From contig JBCCHJ010000008.1 in the NCBI GenBank assembly GCA_039028795.1, forward strand, positions 1 to 64,000: a stretch of 64,000 nucleotides of DNA, in the 5' to 3' direction. A program made the translations under genes and the position numbers. Below are positions 1 through 8,939 of this stretch, piece by piece; position 1 is the first letter of the stretch, and every line of letters starts with the position of its first letter. Below the pieces are notes generated by a model. The model was not told where the DNA came from. It did no database searches and saw only the letters and a program-made list of their open reading frames with translations. The stretch comes from Thermohalobaculum sp039028795. GTDB taxonomy: Bacteria; Pseudomonadota; Alphaproteobacteria; Rhodobacterales; Rhodobacteraceae.

Positions 1-125
1 GCGCCAGCGAAGATCTGATAGAACCCGTCGGTCTCGGCCGAGCCGTCGAAGGTCAAGGTCTCGCTGGCAATCAGCCCGTTCGAGACGATGCCCATGGACT
101 GGCCGGCCGCGACATTGCCCCTCGA
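1..125 (-). pseudogene. RTX/calcium-binding-like protein fragment, cut by window edge
   Basis: Read on the minus strand, the frame after an in-frame TAG (126-128) gives NVAAGQSMGIVSNGL, then SETLTFDGSAETDGFY, up to the window edge. The FDGSAETDG type of sequence is common in secreted RTX/hemolysin-type calcium-binding proteins of Rhodobacteraceae, usually just before glycine/aspartate nonapeptides. The same frame before the TAG reads MSDDRT, which would join smoothly to the downstream part. The TAG therefore looks like a nonsense mutation in a once longer gene, though a short gene starting at an internal ATG cannot be excluded. Most of the gene lies outside the window. Confidence 0.35.
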
Positions 126-389
126 CTAGGTGCGGTCGTCGGACATCAAGATCGAAGCACTTTGTCCCGATCGAATCGATTTCCGAAAGCGGATTCGAAA
201 ACCAGTCATTCAAGATTGACACTCCAAGGTCGGCTTTGCCCCGCATTGCGGACCTCTAAGGACGCTCAGCCGCAACAGATCCCAGAAGTTCGGCCCTGCG
301 GATGTGTAAGCGGCCAGTCCGTAGGTGGTCTCTCGCGCATGCTTTCGCATGCGCAGCCGCCTGAGAGATCCGAACCCCTCCCAGGAATG
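126..389. other. Intergenic stretch downstream of gcvP
   Basis: I see no gene on either strand here apart from the remnant of the RTX-like frame at about 126-150. The stretch holds the strong hairpin at 327-369 that follows the gcvP stop. Confidence 0.5.
327..369 (-). terminator. Hairpin downstream of gcvP
   Basis: The core is a perfect 8-bp stem GCGCATGC/GCATGCGC (335-354) around a four-base loop that reads GAAA on the minus strand. The outer arms TCTCTC/GAGAGA extend it across an asymmetric bulge. It starts about 20 bases after the gcvP stop, so it probably ends or protects the gcvTHP mRNA. There is no U-run, so a purely Rho-independent terminator is doubtful. Confidence 0.45.
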
Positions 390-3233
390 CTATTCCGCGG
401 CCTCTTGATAGGCGTCCAATGGCGGGCAGGCGCAGACCAGGTTTCGGTCACCATAGACGTTGTCGATCCGGTTGACCGGGGCCCAGTACTTGTCGACCCT
501 GAATGCACCCGGCGGAAAGCAAGCCTGTTCGCGGGAATATGGCCGGTCCCAGTCGCCGACCAGATCCTCGACCGTATGGGGTGCGTGGGCCAATGGATTG
601 TTGTCGGCGGGCCAGTCGCCCCGTTCGACGGCCGCGGCCTCTTCGCGGATCGCCAGCATGGCATCGCAAAAGCGGTCCAGTTCGGCTTTGGTTTCCGACT
701 CCGTTGGTTCGATCATCAGCGTGCCAGCGACGGGCCAGCTCATGGTCGGGGCGTGGAAGCCGCAATCGATCAGGCGCTTCGCCACGTCGTCGACGCTGAT
801 TCCGGCCGAGTCCTTCAAGGGCCGTGTGTCGATGATGCATTCATGGGCCACCCGGTCATTGGCCCCTTTGTAGAGCACGTCATAGGCGCCATCTAACCGC
901 CGGGCGATGTAGTTTGCATTCAGGATCGCGACCTTCGTGGCCTGGGTCAGGCCTTCGCCGCCCATGGCCAGGCAGTAGGCCCAAGAAATCGGAAGGATCC
1001 CCGCCGAGCCCCAGGGCGCAGCGCTGACCGCGCCTTTGCCATCCCGCGGATCGCCGGGCAGGTAGGGGGCCAGGTGCGCCTTCACACCGATCGGGCCCAT
1101 GCCAGGGCCGCCGCCGCCATGGGGGATGCAGAAGGTCTTATGCAGGTTCAGGTGGCTGACATCCGATCCGAATTCGCCGGGTTTCGCCAGTCCGACCAGG
1201 GCGTTCAGGTTAGCCCCGTCCATATAAACTTGGCCGCCGTGTTGATGCGTGATCTCGCAGATCTTGGTGATGGTTTCTTCGAACACGCCATGGGTCGAGG
1301 GATAGGTGACCATGATCGCGGCGAGGTTACCAGAATGGGCTTCCGCCTTAGCCGTGAAATCGGCCATGTCGACATTGCCGTTTTCGTCCGTGCCGACGAC
1401 GACCACTTTCATGCCCGCCATCTGGGCCGAGGCCGGATTGGTCCCATGGGCCGAGGACGGGATCAGACAGACATCGCGATGCTCTTCCCCGCGGGCGCGG
1501 TGATAGGCGCGGATCACCATAAGTCCGGCATATTCTCCCTGCGCTCCGGAATTCGGTTGCATGGAAATCGCGTCATAGCCGGTGATCTGGCACAGCTTGG
1601 CGTTCAGATCGCCAATCATCTCGGCGTATCCCAGGGCTTGGTCTTCTGGTGCGAACGGGTGCAGTTCGGCAAATTCCGGCCACGTGATCGGCAGCATCTC
1701 GACCGTGGCATTGAGTTTCATGGTACAAGACCCGAGTGGGATCATCGAGCGGTCCAGCGCCAGATCCCGGTCGGCCAAACGGCGCATATAGCGGGTCATT
1801 TCCGACTCCGCCCGGTTCATATGGAAAACCGGGTGGGTCAGGTATTCGCTTTGGCGCTCCAACGCGCCGGGCAGGCGGTAATGCGGGAAGTCATCGGCAT
1901 AGCTTAAGTTATCACCACCAAAGGCACGCAGAACAGCCATGACCGTATCGGGCCGCGTCCGTTCGTCCACGGTGATACCGATCCGGTTTGTGCCGATAGC
2001 GCGCAGGTTGATCCCGGCCTCGACCGCGTTACGCATGATCAGGCCCTGGAAGCCGCCGACATCGACGGTGATGGTGTCGAAGAATTCCTTAGGTGTGACC
2101 TCGAAGCCAAGAGCCTCTAGCCCATCGGCAATGCGCGCCGCCTTGCGGTGCACGCGTTCCGCTATGGCGCGCAGGCCCATAGGTCCGTGGAACACTGCAT
2201 ACATGCCCGCGATGACGGCCAGCAGAACCTGAGCGGTGCAGATGTTCGAGGTCGCCTTTTCCCGGCGGATATGCTGTTCCCGGGTCTGCAGGGCCAAGCG
2301 GTAGGCCTTGTTGCCGCGCGCATCGATGGACACCCCGACCAGCCGCCCTGGCATCGCCCGTTTGTGGGCGTCTTTGGTGGCCATATAGGCGGCGTGCGGT
2401 CCGCCATAGCCCATGGGAACGCCGAAGCGTTGGGTCGAGCCGATGGCAATATCGGCGCCCATTTCCCCAGGGGGTGTGAGCAGGCAGAGCGCCAGCGGAT
2501 CTGCGGCCATCACTGCGAGGGCCTTGGCTTCGTGCAGCGCCGCGATAGGCGCCGTGAAGTCTTGGAAGGTGCCGTTGAGACCGGGATACTGGAACAGGGC
2601 ACCAAAGACTTGGGCAGGGTCTAGGTCATTGAAGGGGTCGCCTACGATTATCTCGATATCCAATGGCTCAGCCCGCGTGCGCAGCACGGAAAGCGTCTGG
2701 GGCAGCACGTTTTCATCGACAAAGAACGCGGTTGCCTTGGACTTGGACTGCCGTTCGGCCATGGCCATAGCCTCGGCGGCGGCGGTGGCCTCGTCCAGCA
2801 ACGAGGCATTGGCGATTTCCATTCCCGTCAGATCGCAGACCATGGTCTGATAGTTCAGCAGCGCCTCTAACCGGCCTTGGCTGATCTCCGGCTGATAGGG
2901 CGTGTAAGCCGTGTACCAGGCTGGGTTCTCCAGAATGTTGCGCTGGATCGCCGGTGGCAGGATCGTCCCGTGATAGCCTTGACCGATCAGCGAGGTCATG
3001 ACCCGGTTCTTGTTTGCCACCTCCCGCATCCGGTCCAGCGTTGCCCGTTCGGAAAGCGCCGGGCCCCAGGCTAATGTATCGGTTTGACGAATAGTCCCGG
3101 GGACGGTCTGTTCGATCAGAAGATCTAGCGAGTTTGCCTCGACCATGACCAACATCTCCTCCATTTCGACCGGAGATGGACCGATGTGGCGGCGATTGGC
3201 GAAATCGTAGGGTTCGTATTTCGGTTGGGTCAT
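390..3233 (-). CDS. gcvP: Glycine dehydrogenase (decarboxylating), P-protein
   Basis: This is the P-protein of the glycine cleavage system. It decarboxylates glycine with pyridoxal phosphate and passes the aminomethyl group to the lipoyl arm of GcvH in the cytoplasm. At 947 residues it is the normal length of the fused single-chain form. The N-terminal half carries PSVEMEEML and ICTAQVLLA, and the C-terminal half carries GSCTMKLN and the PLP-lysine region NLHKTFCIPHGGGGPG. The ATG is preceded by GGAGCGAAAGAT, a good ribosome site. It is the last gene of gcvT-gcvH-gcvP, 95 bases after gcvH, and should be glycine-induced through the leader riboswitch. Assignment is secure. Confidence 0.98.
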   Translation of the reverse strand: MTQPKYEPYDFANRRHIGPSPVEMEEMLVMVEANSLDLLIEQTVPGTIRQTDTLAWGPALSERATLDRMREVANKNRVMTSLIGQGYHGTILPPAIQRNILENPAWYTAYTPYQPEISQGRLEALLNYQTMVCDLTGMEIANASLLDEATAAAEAMAMAERQSKSKATAFFVDENVLPQTLSVLRTRAEPLDIEIIVGDPFNDLDPAQVFGALFQYPGLNGTFQDFTAPIAALHEAKALAVMAADPLALCLLTPPGEMGADIAIGSTQRFGVPMGYGGPHAAYMATKDAHKRAMPGRLVGVSIDARGNKAYRLALQTREQHIRREKATSNICTAQVLLAVIAGMYAVFHGPMGLRAIAERVHRKAARIADGLEALGFEVTPKEFFDTITVDVGGFQGLIMRNAVEAGINLRAIGTNRIGITVDERTRPDTVMAVLRAFGGDNLSYADDFPHYRLPGALERQSEYLTHPVFHMNRAESEMTRYMRRLADRDLALDRSMIPLGSCTMKLNATVEMLPITWPEFAELHPFAPEDQALGYAEMIGDLNAKLCQITGYDAISMQPNSGAQGEYAGLMVIRAYHRARGEEHRDVCLIPSSAHGTNPASAQMAGMKVVVVGTDENGNVDMADFTAKAEAHSGNLAAIMVTYPSTHGVFEETITKICEITHQHGGQVYMDGANLNALVGLAKPGEFGSDVSHLNLHKTFCIPHGGGGPGMGPIGVKAHLAPYLPGDPRDGKGAVSAAPWGSAGILPISWAYCLAMGGEGLTQATKVAILNANYIARRLDGAYDVLYKGANDRVAHECIIDTRPLKDSAGISVDDVAKRLIDCGFHAPTMSWPVAGTLMIEPTESETKAELDRFCDAMLAIREEAAAVERGDWPADNNPLAHAPHTVEDLVGDWDRPYSREQACFPPGAFRVDKYWAPVNRIDNVYGDRNLVCACPPLDAYQEAAE

Positions 3234-3328
3234 ATCTTTCGCTCCAACGGTTGGGCATCTGTAGACCGGGTCGTGACCATTCAGTCGACAGCGGATCGCG
3301 CGTTGCGATCCGCGAAAAACCGGCTTGT

Positions 3329-3691
3329 TCAGGCAATCATCGCCTCATATGCGGCCTGATCCATCAGGCCTTCGGCATCGGCAGCATTCTTTAGCTTGAT
3401 CTTGAAGAACCATCCTGCACCCATCGGATCTTGGTTCACCTTGGCAGGTTCCTCGACGATGGCTTCGTTGATCTCGGTTATCTCGCCATCCAGTGGCATG
3501 TAAACGTCCGAGGCGGCTTTAACGGATTCGACCACCGCGGCGTCATCGTCTTTAGCAAATTCCGCACCAACATCGGGCAATTCGACAAAGACGATATCGC
3601 CCAATTGTTCAGTCGCATGGGTGGTGATACCGACGACGGCGCTGTCGCCGTCGATCTGCAGCCATTCGTGGTCTTCCGTGAACTTCAGCAT
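3329..3691 (-). CDS. gcvH: Glycine cleavage system H protein
   Basis: This is the small lipoyl carrier that shuttles the aminomethyl intermediate from GcvP to GcvT and is reoxidised by the L-protein. It has 120 residues, about the usual length. The N-terminus MLKFTEDHEWLQ and the lipoylation region DAAVVESVKAASDVYMP (Lys in ESVKAA) are diagnostic. GGGGAG lies eight bases ahead of the ATG. The gene sits between gcvT (19 bases) and gcvP (95 bases), and no lipoate ligase is present nearby. Confidence 0.98.
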   Translation of the reverse strand: MLKFTEDHEWLQIDGDSAVVGITTHATEQLGDIVFVELPDVGAEFAKDDDAAVVESVKAASDVYMPLDGEITEINEAIVEEPAKVNQDPMGAGWFFKIKLKNAADAEGLMDQAAYEAMIA

Positions 3692-3710
3692 TGTTTTGCT
3701 CCCCAGCTTC

Positions 3711-4835
3711 TTAGCGTTTGTATCCAGGTGTGATGAACGGCAGGTCTACTACCTTGGCGGGCAAATGCTTGCCACGGACCTCGATCTGTATCTCTGTTCC
3801 AGTTTCGCTGTGGTCGTTTGCCACGTAACCCATGGCGACCGGGCCCTCGATGGTTGGGCCGAAGACGCCCGAGGTGACATGACCGATCTGTTGGCCTGAA
3901 GCGTCCAGCACCGGTGCCCCGGTCCTGACCGGCGCGCGGCCTTCCGGTTGCAGTCCGACGCGGCGGCGCGGGGCGCCATCGGTCAGTTCGCCCAGGATGC
4001 GGCTCGCACCCGGAAAGCCGCCTTCGCGATCGCCACCGTTGCGGCGGACCTTTTGAATGGCCCAGGTCAGCGCCGCCTCGTTCGGCGTCGTGCCCGTGTC
4101 GATGTCATTGCCGTAGAGGCACAGCCCGGCCTCCAGTCGCAGGCTGTCCCGCGCGCCCAAGCCAATGGGTTCGACCGAGTTATGCTGAAGCAACGTTTTA
4201 GCAAGCGACATGGTGTCTTCGTTGGCGACCGAGATCTCGAACCCGTCCTCGCCGGTATAGCCGGACCGGGATACGGTGCAGTCAATACCATTGATCGAAA
4301 GATCCGCTACGTCCATGAACCGCATCGATTTTGCTTCAGGGGCAATGGCCTCCAACACCTGTCCGGCCTCGGGTCCCTGAAGGGCCAACAATGCCCGGTC
4401 CAAAACCTCGATCCTGCAGGTTTCGGAGAGATGTGCCTTCATATGCGCGATATCGTCGGCCTTACAGGCGGCGTTGACCACCAGCAGCAGATGATCGCCG
4501 CGATTGGCGATCATCAGATCGTCCAGGATGCCGCCGTCATCGTTGGTGAATAGGCCATAACGCTGGCGGCCAGGCTTCAGGCCCAGCACATCGACGGGCA
4601 CCAGAGTCTCCAACGCCTTGGCTGCGTCGGCAACATTGCCGGACAGCGGCCAAAGCTGCACCTGGCCCATATGGCTGACGTCGAACAAGCCCGCTGCGGC
4701 GCGGCAGTGCAGGTGTTCCTTCATGATGCCGAGCTGATATTGCAGCGGCATGGCATAACCTGCGAAAGGCACCATGCGTGCGCCAAGTTCGCGATGCAGC
4801 GCATCGAGCGGCGTTGTGAAGAGATCTTCCTCCAT
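3711..4835 (-). CDS. gcvT: Aminomethyltransferase (glycine cleavage T protein)
   Basis: GcvT transfers the methylene group from aminomethyl-GcvH to tetrahydrofolate and releases ammonia. I chose the start MEEDLFTTPLDALH (374 residues) because the upstream in-frame extension would run into the riboswitch expression region and GGGGAG lies just before this ATG. The family features are ARMVPFAGYAMPLQY, CRAAAGLFDVSHMGQV and the C-terminal GHVTSGVFGPTIEGPVAMGY. It is the first gene of the operon, directly behind the glycine riboswitch. Confidence 0.97.
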   Translation of the reverse strand: MEEDLFTTPLDALHRELGARMVPFAGYAMPLQYQLGIMKEHLHCRAAAGLFDVSHMGQVQLWPLSGNVADAAKALETLVPVDVLGLKPGRQRYGLFTNDDGGILDDLMIANRGDHLLLVVNAACKADDIAHMKAHLSETCRIEVLDRALLALQGPEAGQVLEAIAPEAKSMRFMDVADLSINGIDCTVSRSGYTGEDGFEISVANEDTMSLAKTLLQHNSVEPIGLGARDSLRLEAGLCLYGNDIDTGTTPNEAALTWAIQKVRRNGGDREGGFPGASRILGELTDGAPRRRVGLQPEGRAPVRTGAPVLDASGQQIGHVTSGVFGPTIEGPVAMGYVANDHSETGTEIQIEVRGKHLPAKVVDLPFITPGYKR

Positions 4836-4869
4836 CGGGGCTCCCCATTTTCTTGGCCGGGGAATGCCC

Positions 4870-4903
4870 GGCACGGTTACCGGCATCTGGCCGGGTCCGT
4901 GCC
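4870..4903 (-). promoter_or_regulatory. Expression-platform hairpin between riboswitch and gcvT
   Basis: On the minus strand GGCACGG (4897-4903) pairs with CCGTGCC (4870-4876), enclosing a second CCGG/CCGG pairing. It lies immediately 3' of the second aptamer and about 35 bases before the gcvT start. No U-run follows, so it may act by RNA folding and translation rather than by classical termination. That is an inference. Confidence 0.5.
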
Positions 4904-5054
4904 CCCTCTGTCCTTTCGCCTGAGATCGCTATCCCTTCGGCGGGTGCTGTTGGCACCTCTCTCCAGAGTGTTTGTCCCACCGGTCCGGGTGCCTGAGAGT
5001 TTCCGGGGCGGTTGCTCCTTCGGCGCCGGCGGATGCCGGACTCTCCCATATGGG
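4903..5054 (-). ncRNA. Tandem glycine riboswitch upstream of gcvTHP
   Basis: On the minus strand two consecutive aptamers can be read. The first runs from GGGAGAG through CCGAAGGAGCAA to CTCTCAGGCACC. After a short linker the second runs from GGAGAGAGG through CCGCCGAAGGGAT to ATCTCAGGCGAAAGGACAG. These are the hallmark elements of the glycine riboswitch family in its two-aptamer form, which usually activates gcv expression when glycine is plentiful. Its position directly before gcvT agrees. Boundaries are accurate to a few bases. Confidence 0.93.
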
Positions 5055-5288
5055 ACGGACCGACGCTACTTAGACCAGGCGCGCCTGGCAACAAAAGCAG
5101 GCGCAATATTATTTCGTTTCGGCCTTGGTTCCCGGTCTTCTTCCAGCCGTTTGATTTGCGATATCTCAGCATTTCAGAAGGCTTTCGACGTCGCGGTGCG
5201 GACGTTTTTTTAACTTCTGCAAAAGCCTGAGTTGCAGACTGGGACGCGGCGCAGTAAATGCCTGATGATAATTTGATTGGGGATCCCG

Positions 5289-6080
5289 ATGAACGCACCC
5301 GCATTGCCAAACCGCGCCGATATCCCGCCACGTCCGATCTTCCCGGAAGGTAGCTCCGGTATCCGCACAACGCGCCTTGCGGATACAAGTCTGCTGGATG
5401 AGGTCCAGGGCGTCGTTGCGTACTATTTCCCGCGTGACACGCAATACTACGTGGACATGGAGCCTGACGCTTATCGCGGACTGATCTTTGCCGCCCAAGA
5501 AGAGCTGAACCGCCGCCAGATCACACGGCGTCTGGCAGAAGACCGCCGTGACGTGATTTGCGAGGTGCTGGATACCCAGCGCCCGATGATCCAGACGAAC
5601 ATCTACATGCGAGGCACCCGTCCCTCGGTGCTGGGCATTCAGGAAAACATCGGATGGCATCGGGAGAGCTTTTACGGCCCTGATATGGACCAGGCGATCA
5701 ACCTTTGGGTGCCGATCCTGAACGTCTCGGCAGAGAATGTAATGCGCTATATTCCGGACAGCCACCTGATCCCGGATGCGGAGATTTCGACCCATTCGGA
5801 AGCCGACGACTCGGTTCAGCGCTTTTCAGCAGGGCATAAGATCGGGCTGCTCTACGCCCCGAAAGAGATCACCGGCGGCGTCGAACTGAATGTCTCGAAA
5901 CCTTTCTGTGTCCTGCCGGGCGAGGTCGCGATCTTTGCCGGGCACCTGATCCACGGGGCGGCCGAAAATCTGTCCGATAAGATCCGCTTTTCCATGGACT
6001 TCCGTCTGATTGCCGAGGAAAGCTTGAGTTCCGCAAAAGAGCACTTCGCCTCAGGCAAATCCTATTTCGAGTCGGTATAG
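5289..6080 (+). CDS. Phytanoyl-CoA dioxygenase-like Fe(II)/2-oxoglutarate oxygenase
   Basis: The 263-residue protein resembles the PhyH branch of 2-oxoglutarate/Fe(II) oxygenases. A candidate iron-binding pair is in IGWHRESFYG (His-Arg-Glu), with the distal His in GHLIHGAAEN followed by an Arg (DKIRFSMDF) that would hold 2-oxoglutarate. The HxE rather than HxD pair is slightly unusual, so activity is not certain. The ATG at 5289 has GGGG upstream; a TTG 12 bases earlier is less likely. It is divergent from gcvT and convergent with the methyltransferase. The substrate is unknown, and nucleotide-sugar or small-metabolite hydroxylation are both possible. Confidence 0.6.
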   Translation: MNAPALPNRADIPPRPIFPEGSSGIRTTRLADTSLLDEVQGVVAYYFPRDTQYYVDMEPDAYRGLIFAAQEELNRRQITRRLAEDRRDVICEVLDTQRPMIQTNIYMRGTRPSVLGIQENIGWHRESFYGPDMDQAINLWVPILNVSAENVMRYIPDSHLIPDAEISTHSEADDSVQRFSAGHKIGLLYAPKEITGGVELNVSKPFCVLPGEVAIFAGHLIHGAAENLSDKIRFSMDFRLIAEESLSSAKEHFASGKSYFESV

Positions 6081-6138
6081 CCGTAAATCGCGATGTGTCT
6101 CGGTTCGCGCTTATTGGGTTTGATCGCAATAGTTTGAG

Positions 6139-6168
6139 AAGCGGCCCGCGCGGATGGCTGGGCCGCTT
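6139..6168. terminator. Candidate bidirectional terminator between convergent genes
   Basis: A perfect stem AAGCGGCCC/GGGCCGCTT with a 12-base loop is followed by a short T-run on the plus strand. It lies between the convergent dioxygenase gene (ends 6080) and methyltransferase gene (ends 6217). Confidence 0.55.
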
Positions 6169-6216
6169 TGGCATCGACATGCTGCACGGCCCTGTCTACG
6201 GAGCGCGGGCTGCAAA

Positions 6217-7353
6217 TCACCTGGGTTCAGCAGGAAACGCCACGAAGATCAGGTCGAGATGCGCCAAGCGCGCCGCCACGGTAGCGGCAACACGCGGCGC
6301 CATGGCCATCAGCACAGCCGCGCCTGGCGGTGCCGTATCAGGTGCCAGAACCGGGGCACCATCGATCTCCACCCCTTGCTTGGCGGCGTCTTCATCTATC
6401 CAGAAATCCGGGGCCCGTCCGATCTCTGCCGCCAACCAGGTGCCGGTAATCGACGTTCCAAAGATACCAAATGGCGTTTGCTGCGCAGCTTCCCGTGCTG
6501 TCGCAACCACTGCCTCCAACCATGCGACCTGGGTCACCGCTGGCACGTCAACCGGTGCGGGTTCTGTAATGCCTTCACCATGCCCCAGAACCATGCTCAG
6601 TTCTTTGACCACCCAGTCCTCTGAAAGAACCATCGGCGCTAACCCGGATCGCGCTCCCACTGCATAAAGCGAGCCCCGGTCGAAATGCAGCGTGTGATCG
6701 GCGACCAGCAGATCGAACGGGTTTTGCAGCCTGTTCGGCACCTGGATCACGATATGCCCGTTGGGCGTCAGTAATTCGCCCAGGCCACGCAAAACCGAAT
6801 GCCCGTCGGGGATATGTTCCAAAGCATGCATCAGAATGATCAGATCGTACCGATGCGGAATGTCGGCGGGATCGCCGGTGTACAGGGTGCCGAAGGACGG
6901 GATCGCGCCCAGTGTTTCTTCCGCCCGCCGGTCCAGATCATATCCGTCAATTGTCCAATCCTGCAGAATCCGGTCTGCAGCCTTTGTCGTCGGGCCCTTG
7001 CCGCAGCCATAATCCAGCATGCGTCCGTTTTCAGGCAGTCCCATTGCGTCCGCGTAGGTTCCTAGGACCAAATCTGACCGCGGCGCATAATCCCGCCCAC
7101 CTGGCCCACCACGGACGGATTGCTCTACCCCTCCGGTCAAAGAGTAGTTGTCGTAAGCGCCATAGATCCGGTTACAATCCGCCCGCCATTGCGCATCGTT
7201 GGGCTTTTGAACTACGCCGCAGGCCTCACACTGCGCAATCTTTCCGCCAGGGCCAAAAGGCTTGCAATCCGAGGTGACACGATGGCGCGCTTCGAACCCC
7301 GCGATTGGGTTCGGCAATTCTGCGCTGCACACGCCGCAATTGGGATTGGTCAT
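6217..7353 (-). CDS. Class I SAM-dependent methyltransferase with N-terminal cysteine motif
   Basis: The 378-residue protein begins with a zinc-ribbon-like part (CGVCSAELP, then CEACGVVQ). A Rossmann methyltransferase domain follows, with motif I at MLDYGCGKGPTTKA and HALEHIPDGHSVLRGLGELL further on. After it comes a C-terminal part with FGTSITGTWLAAEIG and VEIDGAPVLAP. This layout (N-terminal Cys motif, methyltransferase, C-terminal sugar-binding-like domain) is typical of the C-methyltransferases of deoxysugar pathways and their relatives. No sugar genes lie nearby, so the substrate is open. It lies downstream of the FAD oxidase gene in the same orientation, about 210 bases away, probably with its own promoter. 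Confidence 0.7.
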   Translation of the reverse strand: MTNPNCGVCSAELPNPIAGFEARHRVTSDCKPFGPGGKIAQCEACGVVQKPNDAQWRADCNRIYGAYDNYSLTGGVEQSVRGGPGGRDYAPRSDLVLGTYADAMGLPENGRMLDYGCGKGPTTKAADRILQDWTIDGYDLDRRAEETLGAIPSFGTLYTGDPADIPHRYDLIILMHALEHIPDGHSVLRGLGELLTPNGHIVIQVPNRLQNPFDLLVADHTLHFDRGSLYAVGARSGLAPMVLSEDWVVKELSMVLGHGEGITEPAPVDVPAVTQVAWLEAVVATAREAAQQTPFGIFGTSITGTWLAAEIGRAPDFWIDEDAAKQGVEIDGAPVLAPDTAPPGAAVLMAMAPRVAATVAARLAHLDLIFVAFPAEPR

Positions 7354-7565
7354 GCTCGGCCCCGTCCTTCAAAGCGGCGCGAACATAGGGGGCAGTTTGT
7401 CAGACTGCAATCGATGCTGATCCATTAAATTCATCCGATTGTTCTGAGGCTCTATGAAACGTCCTGATGCAAGGCTTTCAGGTTCGATCAGAATTTTCAC
7501 GGTAAGCCGAAGTCATCCCTAAGTTGGAACAAGCGGGCCTGGCATGACTGAAATCTGTTCACGAT

Positions 7566-8867
7566 TTAATGCCGCTTCACCACCTTCACGCCTTCCCAGC
7601 GGTCCTTCAGGCGATACCAGGCCTCAACCATGTGCAGGAACCACGGATTGCCGCCATATAGCGGTTGCTGATCGAAAGGCACCGGATCAAAACCGGTCGA
7701 CCCCTGATCAGTGCCCAGGATCTTCTGCGCAAGGCGCCAGCCCAGATAGGGCGCCATGGCGACGCCTGATCCATTGTAACCGCAGGCATACCAAATGCCT
7801 TCGGCTTGGCCGATATGCGGGGCACCGTCGAAAGTAAATCCAAGAAACCCACGCCAGGAATGGGTCAGCTTTACATCGCCGAGATCGGGGAAGACCGAAA
7901 GCATGATGTCGCGCATGCGGCGCGCAGAACGATTCTCGTCGATTGGGTTCAACGACGCGCGTCCGCCATAAAGGATGCGTTCGCGCCAGGGGTCTGGACG
8001 AAAATAGGAATGATAGGATCGGGTCTCGACAACCATCGAATGCTGCGGAAACAGGCTGCTGATCCGGTTGTTGCCCAGCACCTCGGTCGCAATGATGTAG
8101 GACGGGATCGGGATCAGGCGTCTGGCCATACCGCTGAACGGACCCTTTCCGCCGCCCGTGTATCCGTTCCCGGCATAAACCACATGTGTAGACCGGGTCG
8201 TTCCATGCGCGTGGGTAATCTCCCAATCGCCATCGGTTCCCGTGACCCGGTTGACCGCGCAGTGATCAACAATCACCGCACCTTTTTGCCGGGCCCCATC
8301 CAACAGCGCTTTGTGGAACAGCGCCGGGTGCAGGCCGCCATGCTGCGGCAGGTAGAGTCCACCTTGATACAAGGGTGTGTCGATGAAGCCGCCCTGTTCG
8401 GACTTCGGCACCACATGGGCGTCCATGCCCAGCACAGCAGCCTCTGTTTCCGACCAGACTTTCAGTTTCTCGAAATGCTGTTTCGATCCTGCGCCCAGAA
8501 ACCGACCTGTGATCTGATGCATCGCATCGCCGGGTAGGGTCTTGACCAACTCGGTCGTGAACTCCAGGGAAAGCCGCGCCTCGCGCAGCATGTTCGTCGC
8601 TGTCTCTTCCCCGTACTTCTTTGACAAAGACGCGATTGACGCCCGGTGCCCCCAGCCGATCATACCCCCGTTCCGCGAAGACGCACCTGCGCCGGGCGGG
8701 CCTTTCTCAAGCAACACGACATCGCGGCCGGCCTCGGCCAGGGCCAGGGCGCAGGACAGGCCGGTGAACCCGCCGCCGACCACGACAACGTCGGCACTGG
8801 CCGGGGCCTGCGTGCCGCTGACGGCTTCCGGTGGGGCTGCTTCGTGCCAAAACGGGGTGATCTTCAT
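7566..8867 (-). CDS. FAD-dependent oxidoreductase (DAO family, amine/amino acid oxidase-like)
   Basis: A 433-residue flavoenzyme of the glycine oxidase/DAO fold. The dinucleotide-binding motif DVVVVGGGFTGLSCALALAE sits near residue 25, followed by LLEKGPPGAGASSRNGG. The C-terminal FAD contact is in WYACGYNGSGVAMAPYLG. It resembles gamma-glutamylputrescine oxidases and related secondary-amine oxidases, but the substrate cannot be read from the sequence. The ATG at 8867 has TAGGAGACA before it; in-frame codons further upstream lie inside the divergent amidohydrolase gene and are ruled out. It shares a 72-base divergent promoter region with that gene, which suggests joint control. Confidence 0.85.
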   Translation of the reverse strand: MKITPFWHEAAPPEAVSGTQAPASADVVVVGGGFTGLSCALALAEAGRDVVLLEKGPPGAGASSRNGGMIGWGHRASIASLSKKYGEETATNMLREARLSLEFTTELVKTLPGDAMHQITGRFLGAGSKQHFEKLKVWSETEAAVLGMDAHVVPKSEQGGFIDTPLYQGGLYLPQHGGLHPALFHKALLDGARQKGAVIVDHCAVNRVTGTDGDWEITHAHGTTRSTHVVYAGNGYTGGGKGPFSGMARRLIPIPSYIIATEVLGNNRISSLFPQHSMVVETRSYHSYFRPDPWRERILYGGRASLNPIDENRSARRMRDIMLSVFPDLGDVKLTHSWRGFLGFTFDGAPHIGQAEGIWYACGYNGSGVAMAPYLGWRLAQKILGTDQGSTGFDPVPFDQQPLYGGNPWFLHMVEAWYRLKDRWEGVKVVKRH

Positions 8868-8939
8868 CGGCTGTCTCCTACAGGCCAAGCATTGCGCGCC
8901 CGTACGCGCCGATGCAAGGTGGCTTTGAATGTAGGAGCG
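8868..8939. promoter_or_regulatory. Divergent promoter region, FAD oxidase / amidohydrolase
   Basis: Both genes start at the edges of this 72-base gap, and each has its own ribosome site (AGGAG) inside it. I could not pick out convincing -35/-10 hexamers, so the promoter call rests on gene layout. Confidence 0.4.

Noticed and set aside
162..896. Long plus-strand frame over the gcvP 3' end, and similar long frames opposite dxs, maeB and the giant genes
   Set aside because: They are mirror frames of GC-rich genes on the other strand, without ribosome sites or recognisable domains.
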